Below are positions 34,124 to 42,323 of a stretch of 64,000 nt of DNA, one piece after another (the first letter of the stretch is position 1; every line of letters begins with the position of its first letter). Source of the stretch: an uncultured Clostridia bacterium (GTDB lineage: Bacteria > Bacillota > Clostridia > Christensenellales > UBA1242); contig CAKVHF010000002.1 of assembly GCA_934748015.1 (NCBI GenBank), positions 202,386-266,385 of the forward strand. Reading direction: 5' to 3'. The notes beneath the pieces are model-generated. The model had not been told where the DNA came from, made no database searches, and was given only the letters and a program-made list of their open reading frames with translations. A program made the translations under genes and the position numbers.

Positions 34124-34145
34124 GAGGGTATAACATTATATTTGT

Positions 34146-34174
34146 TTGACAAAAAAATGTAAGTTATATAAACT
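34146..34174 (+). promoter_or_regulatory. sigma-A promoter
   Basis: TTGACA (34146-34151), a 17-bp spacer and TAAACT (34169-34174), 45 bases before the membrane-protein gene. It starts a new host transcription unit. Confidence 0.6.
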
Positions 34175-34218
34175 AATATAGAGTAAACTGGATGTAGGAG
34201 TAAATTTAGAAGAAAATA

Positions 34219-35169
34219 ATGATGTATCGCAATTCTTTTAAGTTAATATTTTCTAATTTTGGATTGGTGTGGAAACTCCTATGTTATTTCTTGATCATTT
34301 TGCTGGTGACGGGTGGTATTAGTTATGCCGTTGCATCGCCTATTTTTAACGAAATAGGTTTAAGTGAGGTCTTGGCAAAATTCCCTGCATCGTTTGAAGA
34401 ATTTATCAGATCACTGGATGTTAAGAGTTTTCTAGTGCAAATAGACAATATCACAACCGAAGGGGTTAACTTGATTGTAGGCAATTTTACTAATATATGG
34501 TATCTGCTGGGTATACTTGCTGTTGTATCTGTTATTATCCCATCTATGCTAACCAATTTCTACCTAATGTCTACTTGCAATGTTTTGCATTATTATATGG
34601 GTAGTTGCACTAAGTTTGGCTTTACTGCTAGTGTGTTCGTTAATTTCTGGAAAAATGTTAGATATCAACTGGCATGTCTGGTTACAATCTTGCCACTTAA
34701 GTTGTTGACTTATTATGCGGTTATTAGGTCTTTCGGAATTTTGGCTTCTTCTAGCCTTGTTGTTAAGATTTTAGCACCATTTATAATAATGGCAATTTAT
34801 GTTATCTTGACCGCTCTTCGTGTATCATTATTTGCTGGTTGGGTGCCATTTATGGTTGTTAAGAATGCTAATGTTTGGTCCAGTCTGGTTCAAGGATTTA
34901 AGTGTATACGCAAGAGATTTGTACAGGTCTTTGCTAACTCGCTTGGTGTTGTGTTAACCATAATACTAATAAGCGTACTTGGTCTACTTACTTTTGGTGT
35001 TTCGCTAGTTATAACTGCACCTGCTGCGTTCCTATTTATAGCGACATTTGGCATGGTTGTGTTCTATACATGTACAGGGCTTAGGTTCTATGTAGACAAC
35101 GGCAATGTGTATGCCCCTAAGAAAGCCGAAATGGTGGAAAGTTACAAGATATATAAGAATGTTATTTAA
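34219..35169 (+). CDS. polytopic membrane protein of unknown function
   Basis: 316 residues with about six membrane helices (near 16-38, 94-118, 150-175, 180-205, 235-260, 265-285) and an extracellular or luminal loop at about 40-90. The M-M start can be 34219 or 34222. No transport or enzyme motif is recognised; the general layout recalls DUF975/YciC-like Firmicute membrane proteins, but I am not confident of that. It probably forms a two-gene unit with the following exported protein, 24 bases downstream. Confidence 0.7.
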   Translation: MMYRNSFKLIFSNFGLVWKLLCYFLIILLVTGGISYAVASPIFNEIGLSEVLAKFPASFEEFIRSLDVKSFLVQIDNITTEGVNLIVGNFTNIWYLLGILAVVSVIIPSMLTNFYLMSTCNVLHYYMGSCTKFGFTASVFVNFWKNVRYQLACLVTILPLKLLTYYAVIRSFGILASSSLVVKILAPFIIMAIYVILTALRVSLFAGWVPFMVVKNANVWSSLVQGFKCIRKRFVQVFANSLGVVLTIILISVLGLLTFGVSLVITAPAAFLFIATFGMVVFYTCTGLRFYVDNGNVYAPKKAEMVESYKIYKNVI

Positions 35170-35193
35170 AAAAATCAACAAAGGGATAGTCTT

Positions 35194-35838
35194 ATGACAA
35201 AGAAAATAAAAATAATACTAGCAATATGTGCAGTTGTATTGGTAGGTGCGATAACAGGTCTAACAATAGCCATAGTAGTAGTTGCAAGCCAAGCACAAGC
35301 ATCTGCATCCATGAAGGTTACATTCGTATCATTTGAGGTGTCTGCAACTGTTACTTGCAGTGCTTATGTTGTAGATATGTACAATCCTGCGGATATTCAG
35401 GGTTATGGTATGATGGTGGATGGAATAGATGCAATCAGAGTATACAAGTTAGATTCTTCTAATCAAGAAGTAGATAGCAACATGATTGAATTCAAGGCAG
35501 GTCAGGGAGAGATGACGGACAATATTTATTTTGCTGAGACAACCTTGGATAATTATAAGTACGCTGTAAGATATCAATTTCAGATAGTTAACAATGGCAA
35601 CAAACCTATCAAAGTTGTGTGTGCAACTGATACAATTGTAACCAATAAGAATATGAGAACCGAACTAAAGAGCGTAACTGATGGTACGACTGCAACCGAT
35701 GGAAAATTGGAGATTAGCCTTGCTTCTGGTCAGTTAAACTTAGTATATTTATTTGTTAGACCAGATAATATCCAAGAAGATGGCACATTTGACGCAAACA
35801 CCAACGGTGCATTATCTATGACATTTACTGGTGTGTAA
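35194..35838 (+). CDS. signal-anchored extracellular beta protein
   Basis: 214 residues; ribosome binding site AAAGGGATAG. A lysine-rich start and one hydrophobic segment (ILAICAVVLVGAITGLTIAIVVVA) lead into SMKVTFVSFEVSATVTCSAYVV, then a beta-rich domain ending in a typical LVYLFVRPDNIQEDGTFDANTNGALSMTF. The same plan, helix then V-x-x-x-x-V-x-A-x-V-x-x-x-A-Y-Y, begins the leucine-rich repeat protein at 39901, so the two share an N-terminal module. It loosely recalls TasA/camelysin-type fibre or surface proteins. It is predicted to be exported and either anchored or cleaved after the helix. Function unknown. Confidence 0.7.
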   Translation: MTKKIKIILAICAVVLVGAITGLTIAIVVVASQAQASASMKVTFVSFEVSATVTCSAYVVDMYNPADIQGYGMMVDGIDAIRVYKLDSSNQEVDSNMIEFKAGQGEMTDNIYFAETTLDNYKYAVRYQFQIVNNGNKPIKVVCATDTIVTNKNMRTELKSVTDGTTATDGKLEISLASGQLNLVYLFVRPDNIQEDGTFDANTNGALSMTFTGV

Positions 35839-35907
35839 GACTAGTCGATAATAAAATATGAAAAAATATTTTTTTAAAAAAATACACAACTTTTTTCAAA
35901 AAGGGTA

Positions 35908-35936
35908 TTGACAAGCACCATTTTTGATATTATAAT
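35908..35936 (+). promoter_or_regulatory. perfect consensus sigma-A promoter
   Basis: TTGACA (35908-35913), exactly 17 bp, TATAAT (35931-35936). It is the only perfect 12/12 match noticed in the window and stands upstream of the short non-coding unit below, 256 bases from the next gene. Confidence 0.85.
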
Positions 35937-35942
35937 AAGGTT

Positions 35943-36037
35943 GCATTTTAATTGATTTAAAATGTTTTTCCATTTTTCATTCTACCTATATATTTAGGTG
36001 AACAAAGGACAAACGCCTATTTGTCCTTTGTTTTTTT
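35943..36037 (+). ncRNA. candidate small RNA of about 95 nt
   Basis: The transcript expected from the consensus promoter begins near 35943 and meets a very strong terminator at 36003-36037 (ACAAAGGACAAA, loop CGCCTA, TTTGTCCTTTGT, T7). Between them are two more hairpins: CATTTTAA / TTAAAATG (35944-35964) and ACCTA / TAGGT (35983-35999). No reading frame with a ribosome binding site lies inside. It could be a trans-acting small RNA, or a terminated leader of the membrane-protein gene at 36192. The remaining 154 bases to that gene hold a TATAAT-like element but no good -35. Confidence 0.6.
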
Positions 36038-36191
36038 GTATAGCAAAAATACATACATATTTTGTTTGCAAAATTGTATAATTTGTGGCACAATATACGT
36101 ATCGGATAGGCTATTGATCTAAGGGTAATAATTCATTAGATTTAAGGCAAACATAGCAATTAGTAAATATATATAACAAAGAAGTAAAATT

Positions 36192-36713
36192 ATGAAAAAA
36201 ACAAATTATAATAAATCCAAAACAAAATCAATAGTAGGGGATATATGGTCGATACTTATTAGCCTTACTCTACTTATATATCTATCTATAGGTTGCATTT
36301 GGGGTATATGGCATCCTACTTGGGTTGTTTTTCCTATAGCATTGGCGATTATTGGCGTTATTGATTATATAGGATTTGTTAGATATAGCAAAAATCCAAC
36401 CATGGACGATGATGTTGACTCTTTTGACAAGCAATTTGAGAGGACTTTCACTTATGCTAAGTGTGTTAAGTTCTCGGGCATCTTATTTGCATTTACAGTT
36501 GTGACATATGTGGTTGTTAACTCATTTATTGGCTTGTGGCATCCGCTATGGCTTATGTTTTTTGCAATGGCGGTTATTGAGGAGACTTGTGCAATAATAT
36601 TTAAGGCTAGATACAATGATTATCAAACAACCAAGGCACAAATGATGGATATTGAGACGAAAGTGGAAGATGTTAAGGCACAAGAAGACAGCGATAAGAC
36701 AGAAAAAAAATAA
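36192..36713 (+). CDS. four-helix membrane protein with duplicated GxWHPxW motif
   Basis: 173 residues. Two similar halves each contain a helix pair around the motif G-x-W-H-P-x-W: GIWHPTWVVFPIALAIIG (about 39-56) and GLWHPLWLMFFAMAVIE (about 117-133), separated by an acidic loop. The C-terminus is a charged coiled tail ending in lysines. This shows an internal duplication. I do not recognise the function; the duplicated motif suggests two equivalent sites or a pseudo-symmetric membrane core. A terminator follows at once. Confidence 0.75.
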   Translation: MKKTNYNKSKTKSIVGDIWSILISLTLLIYLSIGCIWGIWHPTWVVFPIALAIIGVIDYIGFVRYSKNPTMDDDVDSFDKQFERTFTYAKCVKFSGILFAFTVVTYVVVNSFIGLWHPLWLMFFAMAVIEETCAIIFKARYNDYQTTKAQMMDIETKVEDVKAQEDSDKTEKK

Positions 36714-36725
36714 AAATGTAAAATG

Positions 36726-36767
36726 CGACAACGGCTTATGCAAAATACTGCATAGGTCGTTTTTTTG
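36726..36767 (+). terminator. rho-independent terminator
   Basis: CGAC / GTCG outer and TATGCA / TGCATA inner stem, then T8. It closes the membrane-protein transcript. Confidence 0.75.
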
Positions 36768-36951
36768 TGTCAAAAGACTATGTTTTGTAATAAAAGTATA
36801 TAAAACAAAGGCAAATTTTGCTAACTTGTTTGGTGTTTTTACTATAATATAGTAAAATATTGATAGAGAAATGGAAAAAAGAAGTCTTGGATATCTAACA
36901 TATATGATATAGAGACTTACAACAAAATAATCTAAAGAGAGATAGAGGAAT

Positions 36952-38685
36952 ATGTACAAATTGAGAGATGTATTAAGCAGAATTGCCATATGTTTGTTGA
37001 TACTTTTTTCGTGCAGTATGGTTGGATGCGATAGTACTAATAATGAAACAGGTGAGGGCGTTAATCTAGATGTCCTATTCAGTTACATAACTATCAACGA
37101 GGGCGAGTCAGTTAGGCTTTCGACCTTGTATAGATGCGATGGTGATGGTGAAGTTGTGATCACCAGCAGTAGTAGTGATGTAGTGTATATTAAGGAGGGC
37201 ATTGCCTATGCCCGCAGTGAAGGCTTATCTACTCTAACATTCTCGTACACATCCGATAGTATAGATGTGTCGAAAAGGATCTCTTGCAAAGTTGTGTCCA
37301 GTGTGACATATGCAAGCGATGTGTATGTTGAGGATAGAGAGTTGAAGACAGGGCAGAGTGTAACCTTAAGCGAGTTATATACAGTTGTTCCTTCTGGAAG
37401 TGTCAGTAATGTTAAGATAGTATGTGAGTCCGATTGTATTAAGCGTTTGGGCGGAAGCATCAAAGCGGTCAAAGAGGGTATTGCCAAGGTCAATATAACT
37501 GTTAGCACTAGTGCAACCGAAACTATAACTAAGACCATAACAATCACAGTTAAGCCAAAAGTGATCAATCTAACTCTTTATGCATATCTAAGGGATATGA
37601 ATGACGGAGTTGTTAAGTATGCAATCGATGGTGAGTCATATAAGATATACATCAATTCTTTCAAAGGCTTTAATGCCAAGGCGGTAACTTTTTCTAACAA
37701 TATTAAGACAATTTTGTCCTACAGTGATGGCAATAGAGAAGTGTATGTAGTGCATATTCTTGCTTCCGGTGATATCAATGTTACATATGATAGCGTGGAT
37801 GATTATGGCCTAACTACTATCAGCAATAATGTACCATATTATACTAGCAATGACTTCCGAGTAGACATTGTGGACAACAACAATAATGTTATGGAAGAGG
37901 TAGATGGCGTATATACATTCTATATTGCGGAGAAATATAACAATCCTTACGCAAGCGGTGCTACTATCAAAGCATATCTTAACGATCTTCTTCTGACCGA
38001 TTGTGTTACAACTGTAGTAGAAAACAAAGACAATGCTATTATTTATCGCAGAGGAAATATAACTGTTAACAAGATTGGCTCTGCTACTATGTCAATATCC
38101 AATGCATATTTCACTAGAGAGATCAAAATCGTTGTAACAAAGGCATATATTGAAGATTGCACAATAGAATATAGTAATAATGTAGTGTTGTCACAAAACA
38201 ACATAATAACTTTTCAAATTGTTAAAGATCACGATTACAATTATTTGCCTGACAATATCAAATTGGTTTGTAATACTGCTGGGGTTGAAGTAAGAGATAA
38301 TTATACTCTGCGGGTTACAGACAATACAGTTACTCACATTTCTGGATACATGATGATAGGGGAACTTGTTAAAGAATACTTCATAGACTGTGTGCTATAC
38401 AATGTCGATAGCGTAGAGGTGTACTATAGTGGGAGTGTCATCAAAGATACATTGACTATTAGTCGTAATTATGCCACTCTTACATATTATTTCTATAATG
38501 GCAATCGTGGAGTATCTATTGGCTCTTCTTATCCAATGCGTGCTGTTATTGATAACGGACTAACAACCAAAGAGGAGACTTTGACCAAATATCTGTATTT
38601 AAATAATTTGACTAAAGGTGTGTATACAGTAACAATATATTGTGGTGCGATAGAAATTAACAAATTGACCATTGTTGTGGAATAA
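36952..38685 (+). CDS. lipoprotein with bacterial Ig-like domains
   Basis: 577 residues. The N-terminal signal ends in a near-canonical lipobox (SMVGC, C26), so the protein should be lipid-anchored on the outer face of the membrane. Two repeated units (about 38-112 and 118-205) start with ITINEGESVRLSTLY or RELKTGQSVTLSELY and end in a TVKP-type strand, the pattern of Big_2-like immunoglobulin folds. The rest is beta-rich and unassigned. Shine-Dalgarno GATAGAGGA. Host-like composition. Likely a cell-surface binding or structural protein; the ligand is unknown. Confidence 0.8.
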   Translation: MYKLRDVLSRIAICLLILFSCSMVGCDSTNNETGEGVNLDVLFSYITINEGESVRLSTLYRCDGDGEVVITSSSSDVVYIKEGIAYARSEGLSTLTFSYTSDSIDVSKRISCKVVSSVTYASDVYVEDRELKTGQSVTLSELYTVVPSGSVSNVKIVCESDCIKRLGGSIKAVKEGIAKVNITVSTSATETITKTITITVKPKVINLTLYAYLRDMNDGVVKYAIDGESYKIYINSFKGFNAKAVTFSNNIKTILSYSDGNREVYVVHILASGDINVTYDSVDDYGLTTISNNVPYYTSNDFRVDIVDNNNNVMEEVDGVYTFYIAEKYNNPYASGATIKAYLNDLLLTDCVTTVVENKDNAIIYRRGNITVNKIGSATMSISNAYFTREIKIVVTKAYIEDCTIEYSNNVVLSQNNIITFQIVKDHDYNYLPDNIKLVCNTAGVEVRDNYTLRVTDNTVTHISGYMMIGELVKEYFIDCVLYNVDSVEVYYSGSVIKDTLTISRNYATLTYYFYNGNRGVSIGSSYPMRAVIDNGLTTKEETLTKYLYLNNLTKGVYTVTIYCGAIEINKLTIVVE

Positions 38686-38686
38686 G

Positions 38687-38716
38687 TTGTGTCAACAAAA
38701 TATTTTGTGATAAAAT
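38687..38716 (+). promoter_or_regulatory. possible promoter
   Basis: TTGTGT (38687-38692), an 18-bp spacer and TAAAAT (38711-38716), upstream of the guanylate-kinase-like gene. Only a moderate match. Confidence 0.35.
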
Positions 38717-38768
38717 ACTTGAATATACAGAATATAATAATCTAAATATTTATACAAGGGGATAACGG

Positions 38769-39608
38769 ATGAAAAAAGGTTTTCTTACACTAGTGTCGGG
38801 GAGCAGTGGTGTTGGCAAAAATACGATCATTAGTAAATTGATGGAAGATGATAAGGATATAGCACTACTTAGGTCTTGTACTAGTAGGGCAATAAGAGTA
38901 GATGACAAGATCCAAGAGGATGGCAATTATGCTTATCATTTCTTAACCAAGGACGAGTTCGAAGACAAGATTGCCAGAGATGAAATGTTAGAGTATGATG
39001 TCTTCAGTGACAATTATTATGGCATATCCAAGAGTGGTGTGGAAGAGGCTGTAGGCACTGGCAAAAAGGTGATCAAAGATATAACTGTCAAAGGGGTTCT
39101 TAGTTGCAAAGAGAAACTGGATAAGGGTGTGAATATTGTGACAATATTCCTTACTCTTAAGAAGTCTGATCTTAAGAAAAGACTAATTTTGCGTCAAACT
39201 AAAGATATCTCTCGCAGGATGAAACACTATGCCTTTGAGCAAAAAAGCATACCGTTATATGATTATTGTATATACAATGATGACATAGGGTTTACTATAG
39301 AGAAGATAAAAGCTATTATGGATTATGCGCAACACAAGTCAACCATCCTTGCGGGATGCAATTTGGGAAAATATAACGACAAAAAGGTGCAAAAAATAGT
39401 TAATAGATTGAAATCTAATAAGCGTGTAAAGCCTATCAAAGTGGCAGCGCAAAATGGTAAAATCTACATTGTGGATGGCATCAATACATATCTTGCCAGC
39501 ATCAATACAGGGATGTCGGTAGTTAAGCGATTTGTAGACAATGTACAAATTGCCCCAGCTGACGAAAAATACTGGACACAATTGGTGGATCAGTATATTC
39601 AGAAATAG
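38769..39608 (+). CDS. guanylate kinase-like protein fused to a ParB/Srx-like tail
   Basis: 279 residues. Residues 1-185 align with GMP kinase: P-loop GSSGVGKNT (10-18), SCTSRAIRVDD (GMP-binding S and R), YHFLTKDEFEDKI, LEYDVFSDNYYGISKSGVEEA, lid RQTKDISRRM. One usually conserved Asp in the I-D-V-Q-G strand is Thr here (ITVKG), so activity may be altered. Residues about 195-279 are not part of normal guanylate kinases: KKVQKIVNRLKSNKRVKPIKVAAQNGKIYIVDGINTYLASINTG resembles the core of ParB N-terminal/sulfiredoxin folds. Normal Gmk is about 190-210 residues. It could be the housekeeping enzyme with an appendage, or a specialised paralogue. Confidence 0.75.
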   Translation: MKKGFLTLVSGSSGVGKNTIISKLMEDDKDIALLRSCTSRAIRVDDKIQEDGNYAYHFLTKDEFEDKIARDEMLEYDVFSDNYYGISKSGVEEAVGTGKKVIKDITVKGVLSCKEKLDKGVNIVTIFLTLKKSDLKKRLILRQTKDISRRMKHYAFEQKSIPLYDYCIYNDDIGFTIEKIKAIMDYAQHKSTILAGCNLGKYNDKKVQKIVNRLKSNKRVKPIKVAAQNGKIYIVDGINTYLASINTGMSVVKRFVDNVQIAPADEKYWTQLVDQYIQK

Positions 39609-39634
39609 AGTACAAAATATTGAAGGAAAAAATT

Positions 39635-39823
39635 ATGGGTATAATATATGATGTGATAAAGCAAAGTATAACAAATAGCATATTATATAATATGTCCAAC
39701 AACGAAATGTTCGTGGGGGGGGGGGTAGCATTATTAGACAAAAATATAATGCTAAACTTTTTTGCACAACAAAAATATAAACGCAAGAAAAATACACTTG
39801 CAAAGGCGAATATTGTAGTCTAA
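39635..39823 (+). CDS. small uncharacterised ORF containing a G11 tract
   Basis: 62 residues from the ATG at 39635, with AAGGA seven bases before it, just after the guanylate-kinase-like gene. The codons for V-G-G-G-V are formed by eleven consecutive G (39715-39725). With one G fewer the frame stops immediately after the tract; with one more it stops about 15 codons later. The C-terminus is basic (QQKYKRKKNTLAK). No homology is recognised, and this could be non-coding leader DNA that is open by chance. Confidence 0.35.
   Translation: MGIIYDVIKQSITNSILYNMSNNEMFVGGGVALLDKNIMLNFFAQQKYKRKKNTLAKANIVV
39715..39725 (+). repeat. poly-G tract, 11 bases
   Basis: An uninterrupted run of eleven G in a strongly AT-rich window. 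It is followed directly by a perfect 9-bp inverted repeat (TAGCATTAT / ATAATGCTA, 39726-39754) and TTTTTT. It lies 176 bases before the start of the leucine-rich surface protein. Such tracts change length by slippage and are classic phase-variation elements. Confidence 0.85.
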
Positions 39824-39866
39824 ATCTAGGCTACAAATATCAAGAAGTTCTTGTAGGTGTATTTTT
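39788..39866 (+). ncRNA. structured leader / branched terminator before the LRR gene
   Basis: The outer perfect 10-bp stem AAAAATACAC / GTGTATTTTT (39788-39797, 39857-39866) encloses two hairpins: TTGTAGTCT / AGGCTACAA (39813-39836, one wobble) and CAAGAA-G-TTCTTG (39841-39853). This is a three-way junction ending in U5, 35 bases before the surface-protein start. It could be a terminator for the upstream genes or a regulatory leader. It matches no riboswitch class that I can name. Confidence 0.5.
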
Positions 39867-39900
39867 GTTGTAATAAGTGCATTATATAAGAGGGATAAAT

Positions 39901-42099
39901 ATGAGTAAAAAACAAGCGTTATTGATAATATTGTGTGCAATTGTATCGGTTGTTGCAATAACGTCTGCACTAGTTATTGCACTAGTTGCAAGTACACAAA
40001 ATATTGAGTCGCAGATTAATGTAGAGTATAACTCGGTCGATGCATATGTTAAGATATCAGCCAATTATTATATAGGCAGTGAAGGAACGGCGATGGTCAA
40101 TGGCAGTGCGACAGAAGTGGTGTTATCGCCACTAAATAGATCGGGTTCGCTTAACCAACCATCCAATAAAGCGGTGTATCTAGATGTGGACAAAGGTGGC
40201 AAAGTCGTGTATGAATATAGGTTTGAGAACAAGTCCAAAGATTGTTCGGCTTTTATAGAGCAAGGTGTGGATTCCAATGGCAATGCTGTTGTGCCTAAAG
40301 ATGCACAGTATAACAACATTAAGATCGAATATATGTGTTCTAACAGACAACTTAGCCCATTGGTGGTTAGCGGAACGGAAACTTTTAGCAAAATAGGATT
40401 GCTTCCTTTGGACACACAATATCTATATGTTATTGTGTCTATTGTCAATAATATGCGTAATGCCTCATTCCAAGGTTCTTTCCTTTGGTCTTTGGGTAAG
40501 GGCGAAGTAGACAATGTTGTAGAAAATAACAATATTGTGTTTGATGATAAAGATTTGATTAACGAAGATGCTGTTAAGAATATTACATTTGTGCCTGATG
40601 CAGTTAATAATGAGCCTAATTCATATCCTATGGTTAAGAACAAGTGCTTTACTGGCTGGTATCTGGATGCGGATTATAAGAATAAGGCAGAATTTCCGCT
40701 ATACATGGATGCTAATACTAAATTATATCCTAAATTAGAAACGGCTACAAGTGGGTTGCAATACACTTATGCCAATGGCAAATTTGTAGTATCAGGATAT
40801 TCTGGTGATGCAGAAACTATATATATCCCAGATGTATATAGTGACGGAACTAGAATTGAAGAGTTGCAAGAATTACAAGCAAATGCACTAAATGGTTCAA
40901 CTGCCAAAGAGATTGTTTTGCCTAAAACATTGAAAAAAATTGGTGCCAGAGCGTTGTATAACTGTGCTAAATTACAAAAATTGTATATCCCGGAAAATGT
41001 GGAACATATCGATGGGTTAACTGCGGGATATAATATTGCACTGACAGACCTAAAAGTTGATCCTAAGAATAGTGTATATGATAGCAGAGATAACTGCAAT
41101 GCTATTATCGAAACCGCAACCAATAAGTTAATTATGGGTACAGATGTTACTATTGTTCCAGATACAGTCGAGATACTTGGCAACGGATGCTTTTACAATA
41201 GTCGAATGACTAAATTGAATATTCCAAGAGGTGTTAAAGCTATAGAAGATGATGCTCTGTCTGCTATGGCTAATTTGTCTATTTTGACAGTAAGTGCAGA
41301 CAACTCAGTGTTTGACAGCCGTAACAACTGCAATGCTATTATTAAGACCGCAACCAATTCATTATTTATTGGATGTAAGAGTACGGTTATTCCTATCAGT
41401 GTAACAAGTATTGCCGAGAAAGCATTCTATTGGGTGTCTGGTCTAACAAGCATAACTATTCCAGAAAATATTGTAACAATAGAGGATTTTGCATTTCGTG
41501 GTACGGGTCTTATTAGTCTGTATATTCCTAAGAGTGTTACTTCGATAGGGTTTGGCATAACAGGTGCATGCACTAAACTAACAAGCATAATAGTAGACCC
41601 AAGCAATACAGTGTATGATAGCAGAAGCAACTGCAATGCAATTGTTAAGATTGAGAACAGTGAAATTATTGCCACTTGTAACAACACGATTGTTCCACAA
41701 GGTATCCTAAGGATAGGATACTACGCATTCCATAGTTCTTCGTTGACTTCAATAACTATTCCTTCAACAGTTATTTCAATTGGCCGTTCAGCATTTGATA
41801 GCTGTAGCAAATTAACTAGTATTGCGATCCCAGATAGTGTAATTGAGATATTGGGTACGGCATTTAGTGGTTGCAGTAGTCTAAGAACTGTTACGCTAGG
41901 CAAAAATGTAAAATTAATTGGATCTGGAGCATTTCAAAATTGTACAGCACTTACAAGTGTTACTTTTGGAACAACAACAGGTTGGTATGCTACAAAAGAT
42001 AGTTCTGCTACAAGTGGAACAACAATGACGGTAACTAATGCATCCACTAATGCAAGCAATCTAACTGGCACATATCTTAACTATACATGGAAGAGATAA
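39901..42099 (+). CDS. BspA-type leucine-rich-repeat surface protein
   Basis: 732 residues from the ATG at 39901 (MSKKQALLII), preceded by AGAGGGA. One N-terminal hydrophobic segment (9-35) and an N-terminal beta domain (about 40-215) resemble the protein at 35194. Then comes a bacterial repeat module with FTGWYLDADYKNKAEFP (Flg_new/InlB B-repeat style), followed by LRR_5 repeats (about 285-690) such as LTSITIPSTVISIGRSAFDSC and LTSIAIPDSVIEILGTAFSGC. Three copies of the insert V-Y-D-S-R-x-N-C-N-A-I are visible. BspA-like proteins are surface adhesins. There is no C-terminal sorting signal, so retention may be through the N-terminal helix. The G11 tract and folded leader upstream suggest variable expression (inference). 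Confidence 0.85.
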   Translation: MSKKQALLIILCAIVSVVAITSALVIALVASTQNIESQINVEYNSVDAYVKISANYYIGSEGTAMVNGSATEVVLSPLNRSGSLNQPSNKAVYLDVDKGGKVVYEYRFENKSKDCSAFIEQGVDSNGNAVVPKDAQYNNIKIEYMCSNRQLSPLVVSGTETFSKIGLLPLDTQYLYVIVSIVNNMRNASFQGSFLWSLGKGEVDNVVENNNIVFDDKDLINEDAVKNITFVPDAVNNEPNSYPMVKNKCFTGWYLDADYKNKAEFPLYMDANTKLYPKLETATSGLQYTYANGKFVVSGYSGDAETIYIPDVYSDGTRIEELQELQANALNGSTAKEIVLPKTLKKIGARALYNCAKLQKLYIPENVEHIDGLTAGYNIALTDLKVDPKNSVYDSRDNCNAIIETATNKLIMGTDVTIVPDTVEILGNGCFYNSRMTKLNIPRGVKAIEDDALSAMANLSILTVSADNSVFDSRNNCNAIIKTATNSLFIGCKSTVIPISVTSIAEKAFYWVSGLTSITIPENIVTIEDFAFRGTGLISLYIPKSVTSIGFGITGACTKLTSIIVDPSNTVYDSRSNCNAIVKIENSEIIATCNNTIVPQGILRIGYYAFHSSSLTSITIPSTVISIGRSAFDSCSKLTSIAIPDSVIEILGTAFSGCSSLRTVTLGKNVKLIGSGAFQNCTALTSVTFGTTTGWYATKDSSATSGTTMTVTNASTNASNLTGTYLNYTWKR

Positions 42100-42140
42100 T
42101 CTTGTAGATGTGCTAACTATATATTTACAATAGAGTTGAT

Positions 42141-42196
42141 ACAAAAAAATCATCATATCAACCTTGTTATAGGTTAAGATATGATGATTTTTTTGT
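42141..42196. terminator. bidirectional terminator
   Basis: A perfect 19-bp stem (ACAAAAAAATCATCATATC with its complement ending in T7GT), topped by AACC / GGTT. It serves the LRR gene from the left and the convergent Ca2+-ATPase gene from the right. The 127 bases between it and the ATPase stop hold nothing else I can support. Confidence 0.9.
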
Positions 42197-42323
42197 CGTT
42201 TGAGTTTTGCTAATAATAGCATGTTGTTTTCGTGGTGCACTCCCAAGAGTTGAATAACTTTAGGAATGTTCACTTCATTTTTTTGCAGTGCTATTATTTT
42301 TTTTGCATCAGATTTTTATACAA

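Noticed and set aside
36652..36852. Plus-strand 66-residue Lys-rich frame after the four-helix membrane protein gene
   Set aside because: It overlaps the 3' end of the membrane protein gene in another frame and crosses a clear terminator.
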